This document shows positions 26,091-37,825 of a stretch of 64,000 nt of DNA, piece by piece. How positions within the stretch are numbered: the first letter of the stretch is position 1; each line of letters opens with the position of its first letter. Under the pieces are notes generated by a model that saw only the letters and a list, made by a program, of their open reading frames with translations, was not told the DNA's origin and made no database searches. Where the stretch lies: contig CM076662.1 in NCBI GenBank assembly GCA_038496675.1, positions 19,793,404-19,857,403 on the forward strand. The letters are read 5' to 3'. This DNA comes from Rachycentron canadum. Taxonomy: Eukaryota; Chordata; Actinopteri; Carangiformes; Rachycentridae. A program made the position numbers and the translations under genes.

Positions 26091-27034
26091 TGGAATAGAA
26101 GGTGTCTGAAGACATTTGCTGACTAAAAATAAGGTTGTAAAAAAATTGCCACTGTGCTTGAGGGAAACAACAACCTCTTGAAACCTATTTCTTCCACAGA
26201 CAATAGACACTTAATAAAACCCAGCAGTTGTCCAGTCTCTGTCTGCAGTGATATCAGAGGACGTGACACTGTACCTCAGACTTTAACCTGACAAGGCTGA
26301 TCACAGTAGAGGTCTGATGGCTCTGAGTCTGACAACAGAAGTGGATAAAAAGCCATGATAGTCTATTGATTGGCGATGAATGGCCCTTTAACAGGATACT
26401 GGAGGATGAATGACTCGACTATTTCAGTCCTCCCTGCAGTCTCTTATTCTTCATTTTGATTTCCCCCTGAATTCCTCCTCTCTTTCTCCCAACTTCTTCT
26501 CTTCCTTTATCTAAATTGTACCTGTCCATCTCCCTTTCCTTCTGTACAGTCTGTCTTCTGTTATAATCATTAGTTTCACTCCGTCTGCAGCCCCATTTTC
26601 ATTTCCATTGGTAAGAACTAATTTAGTCAGCTCTGTCTTCTTGCCAAATGTTAATAGCAGTCTCCATGTTTAAACATTTTCTTTCTTTGGTAGGTGACGC
26701 TCACAGTTATCAGAGATGCTGCCGCAATTATGCGAGAATGGATTTGGAAAGAAGTCCACAGTAATCATTTTGCCAAAGAGAGATTTGAAGGTGAAACTAA
26801 ACTTTAATTGGAGCCTGTAAGTTTTGACTGAGTCTGAAAGAATGACAAGCTAATCAGGAATTGATCTTCATATTCAGTCATACTCAGTATTCAGTCATAA
26901 CAGTTCACTTTCGATAACAAGATTTGAATTTCTGAGGACTATCTTTCTGCATGCAAATTAATTTTATTGTCCTGGTCACATGATTCAAGTCAAAGAAATA
27001 AATTACTTAAATTTACACATCTGAGCTCTTGTCT
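26091..27034. other. Intron 2: no recognisable gene
   Basis: Includes a pyrimidine-rich piece at 26440-26570. Nothing else is seen. Confidence 0.45.
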
Positions 27035-27330
27035 CCATCCATCCATTAGCTATGCTGCTCAGGCTTTGAGGGTTGCGTGGGAGCCACAGCCAATCTCAGC
27101 TGACGTTGAGAGAAAGGCAAGGTGCAAGCCTGGACAGGTCACCAATCATGCATACTCACATCCACACCTACGGGCAATTTAGAGTTGCCAATTAACCTAA
27201 ACTGCAGGTCTGTGTACCCAGAGGAAACCCATGCAGGCACTAGGAGAGCATGCAAACTCACAGAAAGGCCTCAAACTGGGGGTCGAAGCCTTAACCTTCT
27301 GGCTGTGAGGCCACAGTGCTAACCTCTTGA
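27035..27330 (+). mobile_element. CCATCCAT-headed teleost interspersed repeat, long copy
   Basis: ccatccatccattagctatg, agctgacgttgagagaaag, cctggacaggtcaccaatc, cacacctacgggcaatttag, cagaggaaacccatgcagg and ggctgtgaggccacagtgct reproduce the full layout of this family. Same orientation as the gene. Confidence 0.8.
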
Positions 27331-27429
27331 ACCCTAATCTCTTGATATAAAAACAGCCTTGTTTCCCATAGTTTGTTAAAAATTACTTAAAAAGTACAAT
27401 GACTTAATTCTTTAAGTTTTTTTTTTTTT

Positions 27430-27535
27430 TACCTTTAACGCAGCAGGGACGAGAGTTGAGGGAGACGGGATGACACTGCTGCAAAGGTCTGGATTCAAAC
27501 TCACTGCAGTACAGACTGACGCTGATACAGTTTTC
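27430..27535 (-). mobile_element. Decayed tRNA-derived SINE fragment
   Basis: The minus strand has GTTTGAATCCAGACCTTTGC and CAGTGTCATCCCGTCTCCC, matching the B-box region and body of the SINE at 36362-36566. The left boundary is a T run at 27418-27431. Confidence 0.5.
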
Positions 27536-28997
27536 TTCCAATGTATGTTTAGAATATTAGTGACACCTGTGCAATTCATTTTTCAGATAAATCCAATATC
27601 CTATTAAAGCATATGAAGAACAGTTAGATTGAAAATTGTTTCATAATCTTAATGCAAATTGTTCCTGACAAGATGATTTAACATGGATATGAAAAAATAA
27701 GATTTAATCATCCTAAAATGAGATATTTGACTTTTCTCAAAGTGCCAGTTTTGCAGTGTGACATTTAGGAAAATGGAAACCTTTGTCTGCAGAGAACCTG
27801 CAGTGTTCTGCAGCCTGCTGCTGCTGTCAGAGCACTGAGCCCATTAGCTTCCTGTTGGATTCTCTGTCCGACTGACATGTTATCAGGCTGCTGAAATTAC
27901 CCTCCAGACTTTGTATTCTCATGCAAATGACCAGTGCTCATTCTGTGCCCAGAACTTATATCAGTCTGTCTGTTACATGTCTCTCTAGCTGCTATTCTGT
28001 CCCTTAAAGCTGCCTGTCTCTGTCCTATTTTCTGTGTGCCTCCCAGTTTTTCTTTTTACTTTTCCTCTTGTCCCGTCTGTCTCTCATCCAGGCCGTCTGC
28101 CTCTCTCTTTAGCTGCCTGATGGAATATCAGTGCATTATTGATGCTGAAACAGTCACTTGTTTAGCTATCCATCCATCTGCTCCTCATAGTGAAGCGGTC
28201 AGAAGCAGCCAGGCTTGACCAGGTGCTGAGCTGCACCTCATATTATTTCACAAAGACGACATAAACACTCTATCGAAAAATACACATTTTTCACTGTTTT
28301 GACTTTCTCTCTGCATTAAATCGACATTTTTCACAGTCTAAAATGTAGCTTTTCAAACATGGTCTCCAGAATGGAGGAATCAGAACATGTATTTTTGTGT
28401 GAATGGGGAGAACAGAAAACTGTCGACTGTTGAGGTACTTGAAGAGGAAGAAGAAACCTCAGCATTTCGGTGTGGACGGAGATTGTGGGGCGCACAACCA
28501 GAAAATGCCAGTTTGAAAGCGTGTAATTTTTCTTTTAAGGTCCCTGCACAGTCACTGGTGTTTTCACTTAGACCTCTTCTCAGGACAGGAGCCAGGTTTA
28601 CAGCCAAGGCTGTTGCAAAAATACCCAAACTTTCAGATAAATCAGCAAAAATAAAAGTTAATTACTGTCAAACGAATGTTAGGATCTTTATTGGATGTAG
28701 TTCTAAATGTAGCTCATAGTTTTTACAGGGTTTGCATTTATAAAGATTTCACTTTTCACTGTTTTGTTTAACGTGCAAATCCTTGTGTAACGATACTCAC
28801 GTCGCTTTATCAGCTCTGTATTTACTCATTTTAGGTTATACCAACCCAGTAGTGGATTTCACTGCAAGAAAGCATTTAAGGATCTTTTTATAAAGACACA
28901 ATTTAAAATGACTCACTTTATTAAGCAAACTGATGTTGTTAAGTGGGCTTTTGACGAAGAGGTTGATTAGTTGATTCAATTCCCAGACCAGCAGGAT
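27536..28997. other. Intron 2: no gene; possible repeat at 28270-28720
   Basis: 27960-28110 is pyrimidine-rich. 28387-28719 has a 110-codon ORF without recognisable domain; the phrases gtgtgaatggggagaacaga and gtgtggacggagattg resemble a fish DNA-transposon-derived repeat, so the ORF is probably not a gene. Confidence 0.4.
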
Positions 28998-29265
28998 GAA
29001 TCTGTATGTATGTATGAATGAATGATGAATGAATGATGACTCTGTAGTAAAAACACAGCAGTTTCCCCGACCTTATTACCACCACAGAGGTGCCCTTGAG
29101 AAAAGCCCTTACACCCAGTTGCTCCAGTAGAGCTGTTCATTGACCAGAGTGTCAGATGGTCAGTGCAATTTCCAAGAGTAGTAACGGGCCCCAAGTCGGT
29201 TTTGAACCTGGGCCACTGCAGTTGGGACCAAGTCTTTGTGGTATGGCCTCTACCAGCTAAGCCAA
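28998..29265 (-). mobile_element. tRNA-derived SINE with microsatellite tail
   Basis: Read on the minus strand from 29265: A box TTAGCTGGTAGAGGC (plus 29246-29260), B box GGTTCAAAACC (plus 29198-29208), a body containing GAGCAACTGGGTGTAAGGGC, and a TATG/GAATGAAT-type tail at 28998-29038. Confidence 0.78.
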
Positions 29266-31845
29266 AAGAAGCAAGTTAAATTGCTGTTTATTTGACTCCC
29301 TGGATAAACGAAATGGAACTATGCAGAATGAAAGAACAAAATACTGCATCAAACGGCGGATACGAGTCCCTGTGGATTTGGTTTGACCACGTTTCCATAT
29401 CGACTGTCTCACTGTTCCCTGATTCGTTAGGCCACAGTGATCATTTCTTCCTCTGTTCACTCTTGACCTCCATTAACCCACATTTTCCTCAGTGGGTGGT
29501 GGATCTGGTAGCTCGACAGACACTAAGCAGAAAAACAGGGAGATCTCTTTGATGTAAAGTGACAGCCGTGGAGAAAAAAAAGTATAGAGACCCTCAGCCT
29601 CCAGTTCACCTCAGTGAGATTAGCTTCAGTTATACTGACAGGGTGGACATAGTAAATCTTTTAACGCCTCTCAGTCTCTGAGTCATTTCCTCCTCCTTTT
29701 CTCCAGTCTAATCTTCATGAGTAAAGGTCAGAGTGTCTGCTCTTCTCTGTGCTGCTGTCATTGGACACGTCTGTTAGTCAAGTGCTTATTAGCTTTGGCC
29801 TTTAGTCCTGTAAAGATCAGGCTCCACCGGCCACCAGACCGACACTGATTCGTTTTCACTGCTGAGTTTTTCCCCATGACCTGCCACTCCACGCTGTTCA
29901 CAGACATGTTTCACTGCTAACATGTTGAAGCTGTTGAAGCTGGCCTTTTGAACCTTACATGATACTCGGGGAGGGACTATATCATCGAGCATAACCATAT
30001 GAAACTAGTATCAGTTTAACACATTGGTGAGGGCTACGAGGGAGGCACAGTTATTTTTTGTTTATGACGTGATCTGTGACCACAGCTTTATTGGCAGCAC
30101 TTTAATGGAAGGTCTTTCACTCCCCACCACCACCTCCCTGCCTGAATACCAATATACAATGATGCAAGTCACAAAAGACAGCCGGCTATTATTGGTCAGG
30201 GTTCATTGTGTTGTCTGACTTTAGGCCAAATCACAGCAGGTGTTTAAATGTTGTGTAGTCTGGTCCTGGCATTAGGGGCATACCCTGCTCTATGTTTTGT
30301 CATATCACCGAAAATGCATTCTTGTCTTTGAGGATACGACTACAACAGTTTCCCTTCAGCGTCTATTTAGTTTCTTTCTAAAACCATGTTTACACACAAC
30401 ATGCCGTGTGTGTAACTGCAATAATTTCAATGTACAACAGTCGGTGGCCAAAAATTGGCTTGCTGCTGTTGGAAGAAAGACAACTGCATTGTCTCTCTGA
30501 AAGTCAAGTGGCATTTAAGCGACTTTCACTGTGTTTGTTCTTTGTAGGTCTCTCTGACACACTGTGTGGTTGTGTGTTTGTGTGTGTGCTCAGTGGGGTG
30601 CTCCTCCATCAGAATCCGTCCATCTGGTGTTTGAGCTCTGCATCGTTGTTTTGGCCTGACAAAGCATTTTCCTACACACACACACACACACACACACAAA
30701 CATACACTGCCTACTTTTTCAGTGTTTGAAGTATCTTTACTGTGTAGTAGCCCATTTAATCAACCCCAGTTTATCTGGCCAGGCAGACTTCTCTGAACAA
30801 CCCCCCACCCCCTGTACTCACACACACATTTATTCATGCAATGTGGGCAGTGTGCATGATCACAAAGCCCTGTCCCTCTGTCTGGTACTTCAATAACAAT
30901 GTACACCACAGCTTTTGAAGACTGGAGTATTTTGAAAACATGAAATGACACTGACGCTCTCTCCTACTGTCCTGTGTGTATCAGTCAGTCACCTTAATGT
31001 AATGTTATGCATTTTACATCAAAGCCCCTTGTTGATGATATTTTGCAGAAAGGTTGCTACTGAAAAAGCGCTCTTTTCTTTAATACTTCAACTCACTTTC
31101 ATTGATCACCTTTTTTATTTGCTGCAGGATAAGATCTCAACAAATAACAGATTATGGCACAGCCCTTTCCTTATGACCCTTCACAGAGGGAAGGAAGAGG
31201 ATGTCAAGGGGTCGGGCTGTTAGTCTGCTTCTATTCTGCTTTACAGGTGTTACACCCCACCCTTGGGTGACCCAAAGAAAAACCAATACGACATCTCTAA
31301 AAAAAACATGATCTAGAGTTTTTTTTAACACAAATAGAAATAATCAAGACTGCAGAAGTCGTGATTAAATCAGAAAATGCAAAACGACTCCAGGCTGAGA
31401 GGCAGCAGTACCTGTGCCAGAAGCCTCTGCCCCCTGTCTGATTCTGGCACCAGAGCTTTTAAGACCTTCCTACCCAGGCGAGGTGTATGTCATTGATGAT
31501 CAGGACAAGTCTGGGTGGAGCCACAGAGAGAGAGAGGACATGGGAGAAATGCAAAGGCAACAGAAACGCATGGTGCCTTAACAACTGGTTATAAGTCGTT
31601 GCCCCTTTCAGACCAGAACAGTGACCTGCAGTGAACCCGTGATAGCCACAGGTCTGAAACAGCTGGAGGGTTCAGCTAAGTAATGTTGTTTCAACACGAG
31701 CCTCAGAACGTCTTTAGATACTCCCTCACTTGGAGTTTTGATGATTATAGCAGTGGAGAACGCTGTGTCATTCCAAAAGCCCAAACATAGCATATGACTC
31801 ACATTGGTTTCCTATTTATCATTACCATTCAGGGACTCCATAGCT
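29266..31845. other. Intron 2: no recognisable gene
   Basis: Contains a (CA)n run at 30674-30698. ORFs inspected are not protein-like. Confidence 0.45.
30674..30698. repeat. (CA)n microsatellite
   Basis: Twelve uninterrupted CA units in intron 2. Confidence 0.95.
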
Positions 31846-32311
31846 GTGGCCCAATTCAGGGGCCACATCCTTTGGAGACAGATTGCGTCACAGTCGGCGT
31901 GACTAGACTGTCCCATTTCAAAGGCTCTTTCATATGCGGCCAACAGGACATGTGTCCTCCTTTTCCTGGGAAACCAAGGCTCCAGTGGGTGGATCAGTCA
32001 CAGCCCAAACAATCCCAAGATAAGCCAGTAAAAAACATTATATAGCAGCAAAAAAAAAAAAAAAAAAAGAAAAACACCAACAGAGTCTAGTCACTTTGAA
32101 ATGTAAGAATTGGGTTTTGCTGTTCAAACCAAGAGCCTTAAAACCTCAGATTGCCTGGCAAGAGGAGCCATACTTTACAATGCAACAGTAAGGGTGGGAA
32201 CAGCTCGATAGACCAGACCATCACATGTCAGTTTGGCCTTGGCTGTTGGCTACAAAGGCAACACCTTGGTAGACAGCGTCCTCCCAGGGATGAGGCCCCT
32301 GAATTTGGACG
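31846..32311. mobile_element. Non-autonomous inverted-repeat transposon, hAT-like
   Basis: The left end tgtggcccaattcaggggcc acatcctttgg and the reverse complement of the right end (GTCCAAATTCAGGGGCCTCATCCCTGGG) are about 30-bp terminal inverted repeats. The 466-bp interior includes a long A run near 32050 and no transposase. The internal phrase gtgtcctccttttcctggga aacc matches a fish non-autonomous element, probably hAT; the exact outer boundaries are uncertain by several bases. Confidence 0.65.
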
Positions 32312-33042
32312 TTTTCAGTAGCATCTGCATTCGTTTGGTTTCTCCTCTCATTTGATTCTTCAGGTTTTTCTTTAGTTTGTCACTTGTGTGTGTAAAGTTA
32401 TTGATTAATGTTATTTACATGGTGATGTACTGTAAGATTTAGCACAGTTTGGGATTTCAGATGTCATAATATTTTTACAGATTTTTACGTCAATAAGGAT
32501 CTGAATCCTGTTTTTAGTCAAATCTATTTATATCAAAGATTGGCCACAGACCTCAAGACACAAGATCTGACTCTAGGTCCAGATTTAGGAAAATCTTTTT
32601 ATTGGTTTTGAAATTGGCTACATTGTCTTGGTTTGTAAAATATTTAACAGATTTTTGGACACAGATGATTTGTAGCTTATTTTCACTTCACAAATACAAT
32701 GACAATGTGTGTGTTTCTCAGATGTATATGAAAAGAAAACTTATGTCACTATGGTTCACGTATTGTCATAAATGTGAATGATTTAAATTCCACATGGAAG
32801 TTCCTCAAGTATGATTTCTATCCCATTATAGCTTCAGAATGGATTTAAAGATGTCCCCTTCGTTCAATCAATTTTCTTCATTCCAGTTTCATAACAGAGC
32901 AGATTTAGTTCGGACTGAAAGGTCAAGCAATGCCATTCATTTTTCAGCATCTTCCAAACCCCATTTCATTTCATCCCAAATAGCTGAAAGTCTAATAAAC
33001 CACTTACTGGATGCTGTTTTTCTCTCTCCTCACTCTCTGCAG
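32312..33042. other. End of intron 2: no recognisable gene
   Basis: AT-rich DNA before exon 3. Polypyrimidine tract tttttctctctcctcactctctgcag precedes the acceptor. Confidence 0.5.
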
Positions 33043-33236
33043 GAGCTGGAGGTTGGTCCCCTCTAACCTCAGACAGATATCAGTGGTTGGAGGTCGACCT
33101 GGGTGAGCGGACCAGGATCAACGGCGTCGCTACCCAGGGGCGATACGGCAGCTCTGATTGGCTGACGTCGTACCTGCTGATGTTCAGCGACACTGGACAC
33201 AACTGGAAACAGTACAGACAGGAGGACAGTATAGGG
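33043..33236 (+). CDS. cntnap4: CNTNAP exon 3: core of discoidin domain
   Basis: The acceptor ctctgcag ends at 33042 and the donor gtgagt starts at 33237. The exon is 194 bp: two bases complete a split glycine codon, then 64 full codons follow. It reads AGGWSPLTSDRYQWLEVDLG, then GVATQGRYGSSDWLTSY and MFSDTGHNWKQYRQEDSI, all diagnostic of CASPR discoidin domains. The last codon is GGG (glycine), where the family members I can recall have tryptophan (EDSIW). The reading phase to exon 4 is kept, so this is a substitution rather than a frame break. Confidence 0.96.
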
Positions 33237-33629
33237 GTGAGTACATTACAACTTACTTCCATCCCATCACACATGAGACACAAGCTACATTTTCATTCTT
33301 TGCTCTTGTATTGACTTAATTTCCCCTCAAGGATCAATAAACATCATCATATCTTGTCTTGTGTAACTCATGTGAAGAGATGTAGTGTTGAGCAGTATGT
33401 GTGTCTGTGTGTGCTGTACAGATAAACTCAGCCATCACAACGTTAGCTCTTCATTTATAATGGATGAAGCCCTGCAGGAAGTGCTGCTGAATGTACAAAC
33501 CTGTTGCCAGATATTTAAGCTGTGGTCTCTCAATCTTTTTTTGACTCTCTTTACTTTATGATTTGTAGAAGAGGGGAAATTAAGTCCGTGTTTTGCCTCT
33601 GCAGTCGCGGCTGCTGGTGGTGAAAAGAA

Positions 33630-33735
33630 GTCAGAATGTTTCAAAAAACCAAGATGGCGATGGTCAAATTACAAACTGGAGGCTCCAAAACGGCAGCTCA
33701 CAAACCAATGGGTGATGTCACGCTGACTAAATATA
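33630..33735 (+). mobile_element. R1-family dispersed repeat, copy 2 (partial)
   Basis: aaaccaagatggcgatggtc aaattacaaactggaggctcc and agctcacaaaccaatgggtg atgtcacg match the right half of 7921-8145 and the reverse complement of 47898-48122. Intron 3. Confidence 0.7.
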
Positions 33736-34534
33736 CTTAATACCTTTCTTTAAATCCCTCTAAGTCTTCACTTTATAATAAGAGTCAGGACAGACATGGC
33801 TGTTTTTGGCATACAGGTAATTCCAGTTGTCATTGGCACATGCTGTAGTATACAGACGTCTTGTGTGTGTAGCAGACACAGTAATTTCTTTATGTTTGAG
33901 TTGCTCCTACTGAGTCTAAAACCAAATCAAATGCAAGAAACATGGAAAAGGTGCAGTGTTTCCCATTGTGTGGGCATTTATTCATGTCGAAGCCTAATTT
34001 GTTACAGTGCTGCAGAGAGGAGCTTTTGATTAGAAGCCAAGCAGAGGCAATTTCCTCATATGTAGAGAATCCGGCTAATCTCAGCACTGTGGATCTTCCC
34101 TGGAAGAGCAGCGAGCGGCTCCTGGCAGCTTAAAAACGTGTTCATCTGACACTCTACATAAACTCTGCACAATCCTAGTCATATTTCAAAGTGTTTATGG
34201 ACTTCTGTGTGTTAGTCAGCCAGGCTTAGAGAGGCTGTCAGAGGAGAGAGGTGATGGCAAAGCCTGTGGATCGACCACAACATGTTTCCTACTGGGATTC
34301 TGCTTGAATGGGCATGTATACATATAGCTTCCTATACAGAGAGTTCCTCCTCGTGATGAAATCCTAAGAAAACTCCTAGGTTTATGATATTTTTTAAGAA
34401 TTTCCCCTTACACTTAGAACTAGTTCCTGGTAAAGCGATGTAGAGGTGAAAAACAAGTAGAGAGGAAGATGCTCAAAAGGCAGAAGAGTTTCTTAAGATG
34501 AGGAGAAAGTGGTGGAAAGAAAAATCCTCCAAAT

Positions 34535-34790
34535 GTTGAACGATAGTGAGTTCATGAAACACTACACACTAACACTATTCGGCAACAGGAAAAATGCCAC
34601 AGAGCAGCAGTGATGACCTGGGTCTGTTGCAACCTGCCATCAGCAGAACAGTCACGGTTATCTCCACCCAAAAAACACTGTGGGTTCCCCTGGTGGTGTA
34701 ATTGATGCGATGCACATCTGCATTATCACACCATCAGAAAATGAAGAGGTTTTCACCAACAGGAAGAGACACTACAGCCAAACTTGTTAG
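34535..34790 (+). pseudogene. PIF/Harbinger transposase remnant
   Basis: Three broken reading segments resemble HARBI1-type transposase in the correct order: LNDSEFMKHY (34536-34565), then ATGKMPQSSSDDLGLLQPAI from 34583 continuing SRTV, then GVIDAMHICIITPSENEEVF from 34695 continuing TNRKRHYSQ to a stop at 34788-34790. The last segment covers the first catalytic aspartate region (family GAIDCTH). Frame shifts and internal deletion between segments show it is dead. It lies in intron 3, same orientation as the gene. Confidence 0.75.
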
Positions 34791-36194
34791 GGGAAAGTGG
34801 TTTTTATTGCAAACCAAGGCTCCTCACATTGTATCTCCCTCTAGACTGGGGACCACAGTTAAATCACAACAGAAGGCATTTGGGTGTGTAAACTAAATAG
34901 TATACCGAGTGGTTAAATGAAGAATTTCAAAACTATAAAACACTTCTTATTCAACACATTATTTTTAACTATGTATGTCTCTTTTTTGTTGTTGTTCTCA
35001 CCTTTTCTATGCTGCTTTTCTTCTGAATCTTGGGTTGGGTGTGCACGATATCCACGTCTGTCTTTAACCTTAACTTTAACCTTAACTGAGCAGTTTCAGT
35101 TGTGTAAATCGAAGCAAACCTTGAGTACAGAGTTGGCAGATCAGAACACAATCCTGCCAAATCAGAGAACTATTACCATTTTTCTGCTTCAAGCTTATGC
35201 TCCATTGAATTTGATTTAACTCTTCAGTTTTGATCTTGGAGTGCACAGTACACAAAATACCCAAAAACATTGAGTAGAGAATAAATCATGGTCAGCTGGA
35301 GAAGAGTCATTTTACATGTCTTTATTTGTGATATAGATGTTTCCATTTACCTTTCAGTCAAAAGTGTTTCTTTAATGTCCAAGAGATAAAAAGTTGCAGG
35401 AAATATGGTCACAAGCTGCCCATCTGATGAGTTAGCTAGAAGTGTTTTGGTAGAACATTATGAAATCACAGTGAAGTTGACCTTTGACCTTTGGATATGA
35501 AACACTGTCACCTCTGTCATGATGTTTGCATAAAAATGACTGAAAGTGACACTGCAAGATTATTAGATTATTAACACTTTTTCCCTTTATTCCAATCAAA
35601 CCTGTGCTCTCTTCTCATATGAGGAGATCCAGCTCCTCTCTCTTATGATTACAGAGGAATTAATAAGTTAATTATGTGTCTAAGCTTTTATTCAACAGTG
35701 GGAGAGCCAGTTAACCTGCATGTCAACTTTGAGGGAGGGATGTAATTAGGATAGATAGCCAGATGGGAGAGCTGGAAAGAGATGAAGAGAGTGATCCATC
35801 AGGCGTTCAACCCAGAGTCAGAAAGAAACAGATGATCAATTTACTGCTTGTACTCTTCGTACTCTGCAGAAAAATCTTAGTATGAAGCAGGTTAATGAAC
35901 ATCATCTTTAAGGAAAAGTTTCTAAAGCATGAAAAGTGTTGAAAGACTGTTGTTGACTGTTGAGTTCCATCTCATTCATCTCCATCTGTTCATCAGCTCT
36001 GCATGCCGTACTTCCATAAACCCTTAGCTTATGGGTATGTGGTTTATTTTCAATATGATGATCAAATAGCTTGGCATAGTCTTGAGCTTCATTATACATA
36101 TCAAGAAACACTATAGAGGTCATATATATTGACTAAATCTGATCTTAATCTGGGTCATCTGATCCACTCAAAACATTTTACATTTACACTCACA
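34791..36194. other. Intron 3: no recognisable gene
   Basis: A short telomere-like run (taaccttaactttaacctta ac) sits near 35065. No other structure is seen. Confidence 0.45.
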
Positions 36195-36350
36195 CACACA
36201 ATCATACAGCACTTATTTCTACATATATAGCGCTTCTACTACCACAACATGATGTTACATCAGGGGAAGTTTAAAGTTCGGTACCTCAGCCAAGGACACT
36301 CCAACACGTGTGCTGGAGGAGCCAGGAATCGAATCGCTGACCTCTCGAAA
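36195..36350 (-). mobile_element. tRNA-derived SINE fragment
   Basis: The minus strand has B box GATTCGATTCC (plus 36325-36335), a body AACACGTGTTGGAGTGTCCT and a tail GTAGAAGCGCTATATATGTA. It faces the SINE at 36362 head to head. Confidence 0.72.
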
Positions 36351-36361
36351 AGAGAACACTG

Positions 36362-36566
36362 GGGCGACCTGATAGCTCAGTGGTCAGGGCGCATACCATA
36401 TGAGCACATATGCTCTGAGTAGGCGAGTCCCTGGTTCGACTCCCAGCTGGCTGGACCCTTTGTCATTCCCCCTCTCTCTGTTCCATCATTTCCTGTCTCT
36501 CTACACTGTCTTGTCTAATAGAGGTATAAAATGGCCAAAGAAATGCACTTGAAAATAAAGCATTAA
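36362..36566 (+). mobile_element. tRNA-derived SINE with clear A and B boxes
   Basis: A box gatagctcagtggtcagg (36371-36388), B box ggttcgactcc (36433-36443), body ccctttgtcattccccctctctctg, catttcctgtctctctacac and tail tataaaatggccaaagaaatg. This is a well-preserved teleost SINE in intron 3. Confidence 0.85.
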
Positions 36567-37035
36567 TGTAATAATATGAGAGGACACTAACACATTGCAA
36601 CATCTACACTGAACAGCAGAAAGTTATTCAGACCATTGGGGGGAAAGAGAGAAATATCCACAAATCTCTTTATATTGTAATTTATTCTCATGCATGCTGC
36701 TCAGAGGAGTCGGCAGCTCTCCTGCTCCTCTCAGGCAGATGTGTGAGTGCATTACTATGGTTACTGTGATGCTCTGTGTCTCTGCGGCTCTGAAACTTTC
36801 TCATGGTTCCCAGTAACAGGTTTTATATGTTGAATAGATTTTCTGTGCACTGACTCTGTGTGAACAATTTCTTTTCCAGAGCCCAGAGCACGCATCGTGT
36901 GTGAATTACAATAATCCCTGATTTGAGATAATGTGAGCTAAAACGATCTGCTTTTGAAGTTCTGATTATTCATTTCTGTACAACAGGAATACATTTTGAG
37001 GCTGTTACATATTCATCCTGGCTCTGGGCCTGTAC

Positions 37036-37097
37036 CTCTCCAAGGTGCTGATCCTGCTGCTGGGAGCAGCCAGGGAGCCATCCAGCACCTTGGAGAG
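37036..37097. repeat. Pre-miRNA-like hairpin, perfect 15-bp stem
   Basis: CTCTCCAAGGTGCTG (37036-37050) is the exact reverse complement of 37083-37097. Inside the 32-nt loop, GCTGCT (37056-37061) pairs with AGCAGC (37065-37070) around GGG, so the whole folds as one long, bulged hairpin of about 62 nt in intron 3. It is GC-rich compared with its AT-rich neighbourhood. It could be a microRNA precursor, a regulatory RNA structure or a repeat end. Confidence 0.8.
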
Positions 37098-37677
37098 CGC
37101 TGTGGCACACAGTCCTGGCAGCATTGCTGTCACGATGCAGTGGGAATAAATGGATAAAGCCCTTAACTGTTTTTAAGTGGAATGACATTCTTTTGCTGTT
37201 CCATACAGTGATTTGATTCATTATTCCATCAAGTCCTTAACCCAACGCGATTACCTCCCACACAGCTCTAGTTAGTTTTATATTTGCGGTATACACACAT
37301 ACACTTTTTCACCATGCTACCGTAGTTCAAGGGATATCAGCCAGATTTAGTGCAGACATTGTTGTCCCTCTCAGGATATGTTGTAATCACTGTGATGATG
37401 CCTTATCATTACATCTATCAAATCAAAATTTTTATCATTTATCAAATAGTTTGGTTTTTGGTTTTTTGCAAAATTAAAGACAGCTGATCTTATATATTTA
37501 GTGCTAATTAACAAGTTAGCATGCTAACACTCTAAACTAAGATGGTAAACATTAGAAATGGAACTGGGACCTTCAAAGCTAACTAGAAAAAAAAACACTT
37601 TTCCGAGCATGGATATATCCAGTAACAATAATGCATATTTTCACACCGATATTTCCATTGTGTTTGTGTGTTTTCAG

Positions 37678-37825
37678 TTTTTTCCAGGTAACAGCAATGC
37701 AGACAGTGTGGTTCAGTACAAACTGCAGCAGCCGGCGATCGCTCGCTTCCTCCGCCTCATTCCTCTGGACTGGAACCCCATTGGACGGATCGGACTCCGG
37801 TTGGAGACCTACGGGTGTCCTTATA
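37678..37825 (+). CDS. cntnap4: CNTNAP exon 4: end of discoidin domain
   Basis: The acceptor gtttttcag-type site (tgtgttttcag) ends at 37677 and the donor gtaggt starts at 37826. The exon is 148 bp, enters in phase 0 and ends after one base of a codon. It reads FFPGNSNADSVVQYKLQQP, then ARFLRLIPLDWNP and RIGLRLETYGC. YGC holds the cysteine that closes the discoidin domain disulphide. PGN.NADSVV with RFLRLIPL is the typical CNTNAP3/4/5 pattern, whereas CNTNAP2 has AFPGNINSDGVV. Confidence 0.96.

Noticed and set aside
28387..28719. 110-codon ORF with acidic stretch
   Set aside because: No domain recognised; local phrases resemble a fish repeat, so probably not a gene.
35060..35090. Telomere-like taaccttaa repeats
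   Set aside because: Only three to four imperfect units; too short to indicate an interstitial telomere.
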